64,000 bases of DNA from Pyxidicoccus caerfyrddinensis (lineage in GTDB: Bacteria > Myxococcota > Myxococcia > Myxococcales > Myxococcaceae): NCBI RefSeq assembly GCF_010894405.1, contig NZ_JAAIYA010000030.1, forward strand, positions 100,750 to 164,749, written 5' to 3'. Under the pieces are notes generated by a model. It did not search any database, had not been told where the DNA came from, and saw nothing but the letters and a program-made list of their open reading frames with translations. The translations under genes and the position numbers were made by a program. Positions 58,918-64,000 of this stretch are shown here, piece after piece. How positions within the stretch are numbered: position 1 is the first letter of the stretch; the number at the start of each line of letters is the position of its first letter.

Positions 58918-61143
58918 TCAGCGTGGAAGGACGACGGTGAACGTGGCCCCCTGCCCCGGGGCGCTGTCCACGTGGATGCGGCCGCCCAGCGCGTCCACCA
59001 CCTGCTTCACAATCCAGAGCCCCAGGCCGAAGCCGCTGTAGTGACGCTCGCTCGCCAGCCGCTCGAACTTCTGGAACAGCCGGGCCTGGTCCTCCGCGGA
59101 GATGCCGAGGCCCCGGTCCTTCACCCGCAGCGTGACGGCGTCCACGCCGTCCTCCAGCACCAGGTCCACCGGCTGGCCGTGGCCGTACTTGAGCGCGTTG
59201 GACAACAGGTTCTGCACCACCTGGTCCAGCCGCAGCCGGTCCCACACGCCCTCGACGGAAGCCGGGATGCGCAGCCGCAGCTCGCACCCGACGCGCGCCG
59301 CGTCCTCGGCCGCGCGTGCCGCCACTTCGCGCGCCAGCTCCGCCAGGTCCATCGGCTCGGGCTCCAGCTTCAGCCGGCCCTCGGTGATGCGCGAGACGTC
59401 CAGCAGCTCGCGGATGAGGCTGGCCAGCCTCGCCACCTGCCGCTGGGCGGACTGGAGCTTCGGGCCCACCGCCGGGCGGCCGGGGTGCGCGTCCAGCGGC
59501 AGTTGCTCCACCGCGCGCTGCAGCGTTTGCAGGTTGAGCGCCAGCGAGGTGAGCGGCGTGTTCAGCTCGTGCGAGGCCACGCCGAGGAAGGTGTCGCGCG
59601 CGGCAACGGCCTCCTGCGCCTCGCGGTAGAGGGTGGCGTTGTCGATGGCGGTGGCCGCGCGCAGCGCCAGCTCCTGGGCCAGGTGCAGGTCCGCCTCGGT
59701 GTAGCGGCGGTCCGAGTCCGCGTACACCAGCGTCAGCGCGGCGATGGTCCGGCCCCGGCTGCGCAGGGGCACGCAGATGAGGGAGCGGACGCCCAGCGCC
59801 CACACCGCCTCGCGCCGCCCCGGGTCCGGCACCGCGGCGGCCATCAGCTCCGGGGTGAGGTGCTTCAGGAACTCCGGCTCGCCGGTGCGCAGCACCTTGC
59901 CGATGCCTCCCACCGCGCTCAGCAAGGGGGGATAGCGGGCGTGGAAGTCCATGGCCACCCGCACGCGCTCCGGGTCCTGGTGGGCCACCACCACCTTGCG
60001 CACCTGGCCGTCGGGCTCGGGCATGTCGACGGCGCACCAGTCCGCCAGCGTCGGCACCGCCACCCGGGCCACCGCCGCCAGCGTGCGCTCGTAGTCCAGC
60101 GACGAGGCCAGCAGCGCGCCCGCCTCGGCGAGGAAGCGCGTGCGGGCCTCGGCGCGCTTGCGCTCGGTGAGGTCCGTGCTCTGCGCCTCGAACAGCCGCG
60201 CCCGCTCCAGCGCCTGCGCGGCGTGCTGGGCGAGAATCTCCAGGAACCAGCGCTCCGCGTCCTCGAAGGGGTGCGCGCCCTGGAAGCCGAAGGACACCCC
60301 GCCGATGGCGCGCCCCTCCACGTGCAAAGGCAGACAGGCCGCCGCCATCTCGTTGCGCGAGCCCACCCCGTGGGCGCGCTCCTCCGCGGCGGGCACCCGC
60401 CGCGCGTACTCGGCCCAGCTCGGCATCCACACCGGCGCGCCGTGCCGCACCGCCTCCGCCACGGGCACCGGGGCGTCCACCGGGAAGGCGTCGAAGACCG
60501 CCAGCGTCGGCGCGCTGAACCCGCGCGACTGCATCAACTGGAGCCGCCGCCCCGTGCCGTCCATCAACCAGATGCCGCCGTTGATGGCGCCGAGCGCGGC
60601 CACCCCCACCTCCAGCACCGCCCCGGCGACCTCCGCGCCGGAGAGCGCCTGCCCCAGCAACCGCGTCACCTCCTGGAGCCGCCGGGCATACTCCGCCGTG
60701 CGCTCCGCGCGCGTCCTCGCCTCGCGCTCCGCCTCCAGCAGCACGTCCGCGGGGAGCCGGGCCCTCGCGGCCTCCCCGGGCACCGGGGCCTGTCGGGGCT
60801 CCGCGAGGTCCGCGGCGATGAGCCACAGCGCCTCCGCGCCGGCGTGGACGCGCACGTCCAGCCGCCGCGCCGGGGCGAGGCGGTGCTCGAAGCGCTCCGG
60901 CCGCCCGCGCTCCGCCACCCGCACGAGGGCCTCGTGGAGCGCACGCCCGTCCTCGCTGGGGAGCACCTCTCCCAGCCCGCGGCCGACGAGCTCGCCGCGC
61001 GCACCGCCGAAGAGCCGCTCCGCGGCGGCATTCACGTACCGGAGGCGGCCCTCCCGGCTGAACGCCGCGATGGCCTCGGAGAGCTGCTCGAAGAGGTCCC
61101 CGGGGAAGCCGAGCCCGGGGTGCGACTCGGTCGGTGTGGACAC
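58918..61143 (-). CDS. PAS/GAF multi-sensor histidine kinase
   Basis: 741 residues from the GTG at 61143; a TTG at 61206 is an alternative and the start is uncertain. PAS at about 15-125 (SREGRLRYVNAAAERLFG), GAF at about 165-345, GAF at about 360-515, HisKA with GVASHELNTP (His about 525), HATPase_c with NLLSNALKYG, DRGLGI and SGFGLGLWIVKQ. No membrane segment, no receiver. Paralogue of the kinase at 21370-24108 (ASHEL-TP, FGLGLWI and similar linker), with a different sensor order. Confidence 0.9.
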   Translation of the reverse strand: MSTPTESHPGLGFPGDLFEQLSEAIAAFSREGRLRYVNAAAERLFGGARGELVGRGLGEVLPSEDGRALHEALVRVAERGRPERFEHRLAPARRLDVRVHAGAEALWLIAADLAEPRQAPVPGEAARARLPADVLLEAEREARTRAERTAEYARRLQEVTRLLGQALSGAEVAGAVLEVGVAALGAINGGIWLMDGTGRRLQLMQSRGFSAPTLAVFDAFPVDAPVPVAEAVRHGAPVWMPSWAEYARRVPAAEERAHGVGSRNEMAAACLPLHVEGRAIGGVSFGFQGAHPFEDAERWFLEILAQHAAQALERARLFEAQSTDLTERKRAEARTRFLAEAGALLASSLDYERTLAAVARVAVPTLADWCAVDMPEPDGQVRKVVVAHQDPERVRVAMDFHARYPPLLSAVGGIGKVLRTGEPEFLKHLTPELMAAAVPDPGRREAVWALGVRSLICVPLRSRGRTIAALTLVYADSDRRYTEADLHLAQELALRAATAIDNATLYREAQEAVAARDTFLGVASHELNTPLTSLALNLQTLQRAVEQLPLDAHPGRPAVGPKLQSAQRQVARLASLIRELLDVSRITEGRLKLEPEPMDLAELAREVAARAAEDAARVGCELRLRIPASVEGVWDRLRLDQVVQNLLSNALKYGHGQPVDLVLEDGVDAVTLRVKDRGLGISAEDQARLFQKFERLASERHYSGFGLGLWIVKQVVDALGGRIHVDSAPGQGATFTVVLPR

Positions 61144-61257
61144 GGTTGCAGAGGTAACACCAACACCGTGCCCATCGAATTGCCCTGAAGCGCCCCGGCC
61201 CGGCAAGTGTCCACGGCCGGGGCAATCCGCCTGTCAGCGACTGAACCGCGCCGCCGC

Positions 61258-62040
61258 TCAGAAGTTGAGGCCGAGCTGCAGCTGCGCCAGCGGGCCGCTG
61301 GTCATCGTCTTGCGCGGGAAGTACCAGCCGGCCAGCGCGGACAAATCCACCGGGCCCCACGAGTAGCCGACGAGGCCGCCGGAGAGCATCTCGAACTCGC
61401 GGCCGGTGCCCTTCACCTCGCCCGGCTCGTCCACCACCTCCTGCTGGAAGCGCGTGTTGACGCCGACGATGAGCTTCTCGCCCAGCAGGTAGCCCAGGCC
61501 CACGTGGCCCTCGATGTCCGCCTCGCGCTTGGACACGCCGGTGCCGGCGACGAAGTTGGCGGTGCCCAGCACCTGGCCCCAGCGCTTGCCCGCCGCGAGG
61601 AACACCTCCGCCTCGCCGCCGTCGGACGCGAAGCCAAGCTGCTTGTAGCGCAGGCCCGCCGACGCGTTCAGCCCGTCCGCGGCCTGGTTGAAGAACTGGT
61701 ACTTCACCTGCGCCTCCGGGCTGAAGCCCTTGCCCGTGCCCATGCGCAGCTCACCGCCCGCGCGCAGCGACAGGTGCTCGAGCACGGTCATCTCCACCCG
61801 CTGGGAGATGCCGTACGAGTCGCCCACGCCCGTGCCGCCCTCCCGGGCACTGCCGCCCGTCTCCGCGCGCACGTCCGTGGGCGGCGTGGCCGCGCTCTCG
61901 GACAGGGTGAAGAAGCGGTCCATGCTGTTGAGGTTCTGCTCGAGCGCGGTCGTCGTCGTGTCCTCCGCCAGCACGACGGCGGGCGCCAGCGAGAGGCCAG
62001 CGGCCAGGACCAGGGAAGTGAGGGACTGGGAAGTGGGCAT
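61258..62040 (-). CDS. Outer-membrane beta-barrel protein
   Basis: 260 residues. Signal peptide to about VVLA (25). A short acidic linker is followed by ten to twelve predicted amphipathic strands (VEMTVLEHLSLRAGGELRMG, VKYQFFNQ, LIVGVNTRFQQEV, AQLQLGLNF). It ends in Phe, as expected of barrels. Function unknown. Confidence 0.78.
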   Translation of the reverse strand: MPTSQSLTSLVLAAGLSLAPAVVLAEDTTTTALEQNLNSMDRFFTLSESAATPPTDVRAETGGSAREGGTGVGDSYGISQRVEMTVLEHLSLRAGGELRMGTGKGFSPEAQVKYQFFNQAADGLNASAGLRYKQLGFASDGGEAEVFLAAGKRWGQVLGTANFVAGTGVSKREADIEGHVGLGYLLGEKLIVGVNTRFQQEVVDEPGEVKGTGREFEMLSGGLVGYSWGPVDLSALAGWYFPRKTMTSGPLAQLQLGLNF

Positions 62041-62167
62041 GGCGCGGGAGCATAGAGAGTTTTCAGCCCGCCGTTCCTACCCGAGGGCCCGCGCGCAGGG
62101 CGGGCAACCGGGGAGCGACCCGGTGTCCCAAATGACGCGCCGTGCCCCACACGCGGAGCGCGGCGCG

Positions 62168-62929
62168 TCATCCACGCTTCGTCATGTCGAAGAGCGCACG
62201 CGCCTGGGGGCCGAGGAAGCCGTCGAAGTCCGGCGCGCGCTGCGCAATCTCGAAGTACGCGTAGGGCCACGCGCGCGAGCCGCCGCCCTCGAGCGTCACC
62301 GGCAGCGGCGCGGCGTGGGTGGCCGTCTGCCGCAGCGACGTGCCGGCGGCGCCCTCGATGTCCGCCTTCATGGGCACGCCCGCCTCGCGCATGCGCCGCT
62401 GCCACGCCTCCACGTCGTCCACCGTGCCGGTGAAGTGGTTCACCTTGCGCCCGAAGGCGAGCAGCCAGGCGCCGTACTGCGACTCCTTCTCCAGCTCCAG
62501 CAGCGCGGCCTCGGACGGCGGAGGCGGCGGAGAGAACCACGCGGCCAGCGCGTCCACGTCCTCGGGCGACGGCGCGGGCACGTCTTCGGGCAGCGCGGCG
62601 AGCAGCTCGCGGGCGCGCGGGGACAATTCCTCCTGCTTCAGCTCGGAGATGAAGACGCGCGGCAGCCCGGCGGGATGGGACATGTAGATGGCGGACAGGT
62701 GCGCGTCCGGGAAGGTGTACGTGCCCGCGGCCTTCCAGCCGAGCCGCTCGAAGGGGCGCGAGAAGAGGGCGATGCCGCCGCCGGGCCGCGCCAGCGAGCG
62801 CAGCGCGACGTGGTCATTGCGGAAGCGGCCTCCGGAGAGCTGGACGAAGGTGCGCGCGTAGGGGACCTCGGCGGAGTAGCGCTCCCAGAGCAAGTCGAGC
62901 AGGCGGGTGGCTTGGTCGGTCGTCGTCAT
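62168..62929 (-). CDS. DUF1338 protein (2-oxoadipate dioxygenase/decarboxylase-like)
   Basis: 253 residues. The motifs FRNDHVALRSL, NHFTGT and YFEIAQRAPDFDGFLG with QARALFDMT at the C-terminus match DUF1338, whose characterised member HglS converts 2-oxoadipate to 2-hydroxyglutarate in lysine catabolism using a His/His/Glu-bound iron. The His residues in NDHV and NHFT and Glu in YFEIAQ are in place. Substrate here not known. Cytoplasmic; alone. Confidence 0.85.
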   Translation of the reverse strand: MTTTDQATRLLDLLWERYSAEVPYARTFVQLSGGRFRNDHVALRSLARPGGGIALFSRPFERLGWKAAGTYTFPDAHLSAIYMSHPAGLPRVFISELKQEELSPRARELLAALPEDVPAPSPEDVDALAAWFSPPPPPSEAALLELEKESQYGAWLLAFGRKVNHFTGTVDDVEAWQRRMREAGVPMKADIEGAAGTSLRQTATHAAPLPVTLEGGGSRAWPYAYFEIAQRAPDFDGFLGPQARALFDMTKRG

Positions 62930-63050
62930 GGCGCGGCAATGTAGCGCCCCGTCCCGGGGAACGTCGCCGTGCGCGGTGCACCGTTGGCCGGGTGACGGGG
63001 CCCCTCACGTCGCATGGCCGCGCGGGTCCGGGCGGGTTAACCGGCCGGCC

Positions 63051-63779
63051 ATGACGACGACTGCGAAGTCGGCCACGAAGGTGGCCGCGGTGGTGGGAGC
63101 GGGCCCCGGGCTGGGCACGGCGCTGGCCTGGCGCTTCGCCCGCGAGGGCTACACGGTGGGCCTCTTCGCCCGGAGCGAGGGGACGCTGCGCCAGGTCCAG
63201 CACGCCGTCCAGCAGGCCGGGGGCCTCGCGAGCAGCTACCCCACGGACGCCACGGACGCGGACGCGGTGAAGGCGTCCTTCGCCCGGCTGCGCGAGGAGC
63301 ACGGCGCCCCGGAGGTCTGCGTCTACAACGCCGGCGTCTTCCACATGGCCGGCTTCCTGGAGACGGCGCCCGAGGACTTCGAGGCCTCGTGGCGCATCAA
63401 CTGCCTGGGCGGCGTGCTGTGCGCGCGCGAGGTGCTGCCCGCCATGCTGGAGGCGGGACACGGCACGCTGCTCTTCACCGGGGCCACCGCGTCGCTGCGC
63501 GGCGGCGCGCGCTCGGCGAGCTTCGCCGCGGGCAAGTTCGGCCTGAGGGCCCTGGCGCAGTCACTGGCCCGCGAGTTCGGCCCGCGCGGCATCCACGTGG
63601 CCCACGTCGTCATCGACGGCATCATCGACACGGACCGCTCGCACGCCCGGGGTGGACCGAAGCCCGCGCACCGGCTGTCGCCGGACGCCATCGCGGAGAC
63701 GTACTGGCAGCTCCACCGGCAGGACGCTTCCGCGTGGACGCAGGAGCTCGACGTGCGGCCCGCGCCCGAGAAGTTCTAG
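63051..63779 (+). CDS. SDR-family oxidoreductase lacking the catalytic Tyr
   Basis: 242 residues. Cofactor motif VVGAGPGLGTALAWRFAREG near residue 15 (GxGxGLG) and NAG at VCVYNAGVF. The usual YxxxK is replaced by FAAGKFGLRALAQSLARE: the Lys is kept but a Phe stands where the Tyr should be. This variant is known in a subgroup of SDRs with FAAxKFALR. The usual catalytic mechanism would not apply. The C-terminus contains WTQELDVRPAPEKF. No operon partner visible. Confidence 0.85.
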   Translation: MTTTAKSATKVAAVVGAGPGLGTALAWRFAREGYTVGLFARSEGTLRQVQHAVQQAGGLASSYPTDATDADAVKASFARLREEHGAPEVCVYNAGVFHMAGFLETAPEDFEASWRINCLGGVLCAREVLPAMLEAGHGTLLFTGATASLRGGARSASFAAGKFGLRALAQSLAREFGPRGIHVAHVVIDGIIDTDRSHARGGPKPAHRLSPDAIAETYWQLHRQDASAWTQELDVRPAPEKF

Positions 63780-63855
63780 CCGGGAGGAGAAAAAAACTAC
63801 ACCGGCAAATATGGCCTGAGCCCCGGGTGTTGCCCTTCTGAGAGGGGATACCGCC

Positions 63856-64000
63856 ATGGCTCGAACGACTGCTCGCCCCGTTGCAACCCGTGAGGTGAGG
63901 GTCGACAGCGAGCGCCGGCGCTGCGAGGCGTGCGGCACGCGGACGCGTGCGGATTGGCGCTCGCGGCGCTGCGTGACGACGCTCACCGGCTGCGTGGGGC
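63856..64000 (+). CDS. N-terminus of a probable transposase, cut by the window edge
   Basis: ATG at 63856 after GAGAGGGG. The 48 visible codons hold CEACGTRTRADWRSRRC, then TLTGCVG, which resembles the zinc-ribbon start of ISKra4/ISL3-type transposases (CxxCG, then TLxGxV). Such proteins begin with this metal-binding head and the rest would lie outside the window. The upstream 70 bp, starting with GGAGGAGAAAAAAACTACAC, may hold the left end of the element. Confidence 0.5.
   Translation, partial: MARTTARPVATREVRVDSERRRCEACGTRTRADWRSRRCVTTLTGCVG

Overview
The window is GC-rich (roughly 70%) DNA whose content points to a myxobacterium of the Myxococcus/Corallococcus/Pyxidicoccus group: a DUF2378 (TIGR02265) protein, four orphan multi-sensor histidine kinases, an FHA-domain sigma54 activator, many lipoproteins and outer-membrane beta-barrel proteins, golvesin-type domains and S9 peptidases. 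I see no rRNA, tRNA, CRISPR array or phage module. No database search was possible; family names rest on motifs read by eye.

Layout. 1-4342 (minus): an FHA/sigma54 enhancer-binding protein followed by three Tad pilus-type genes (TadE, TadG-like, TadE-like) joined by ATGA overlaps. 4421-10608: ATP-grasp ligase, DsbA-like protein, zinc-ribbon membrane protein, a Gly/Asn-repeat lipoprotein and two small envelope proteins. 10801-18761: a PAS histidine kinase, a TolB-like propeller lipoprotein, a peptidoglycan amidase, a metallophosphoesterase, DUF2378 and a FabA/FabZ-like double-hotdog protein behind AT-rich palindromes. 18762-28849: Kup potassium transporter, GAF/PAS kinase, S9 peptidase, fatty-acid desaturase, beta-barrel protein. 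28983-30630: a tandemly duplicated lipoprotein unit (leader, gene, hairpin). 30702-37724: an ABC exporter whose permease is fused to an M1 peptidase, a VOC protein and a propeller lipoprotein.

The accessory core is about 37.7-46.0 kb. It holds gene debris (a hydrolase fragment copied from a gene still present at 48.3-49.2 kb, a DUF2461 stub, an orphan C-terminus), pseudogenes and the most striking object of the window: a 1,467-bp non-autonomous IS66-like element (39545-41011). It has long terminal inverted repeats and a perfect 8-bp target duplication, and it splits a metallo-beta-lactamase-fold gene that would be restored exactly in frame on excision. Its one intact gene encodes a Sec-exported 275-residue protein whose six cysteines all lie in a hydrophobic C-terminal stretch of about 54 residues, the architecture of a bacteriocin-like peptide precursor. 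Three further small six- to ten-cysteine proteins lie within 5 kb, with a class II UvrA and a serine-hydrolase pseudogene.

46.0-64.0 kb returns to ordinary chromosome: an FAD oxidoreductase coupled to an ECF41-type sigma factor, a TetR/hydrolase pair with a repeated operator-like motif, truncated haemoglobin, a receiver-PAS histidine kinase, a 5'-3' exonuclease, a DUF4398/OmpA envelope pair, acetyltransferase, a second S9 peptidase, a GAF histidine kinase, a beta-barrel protein, a DUF1338 protein, an SDR and the first codons of a probable transposase at the right edge.
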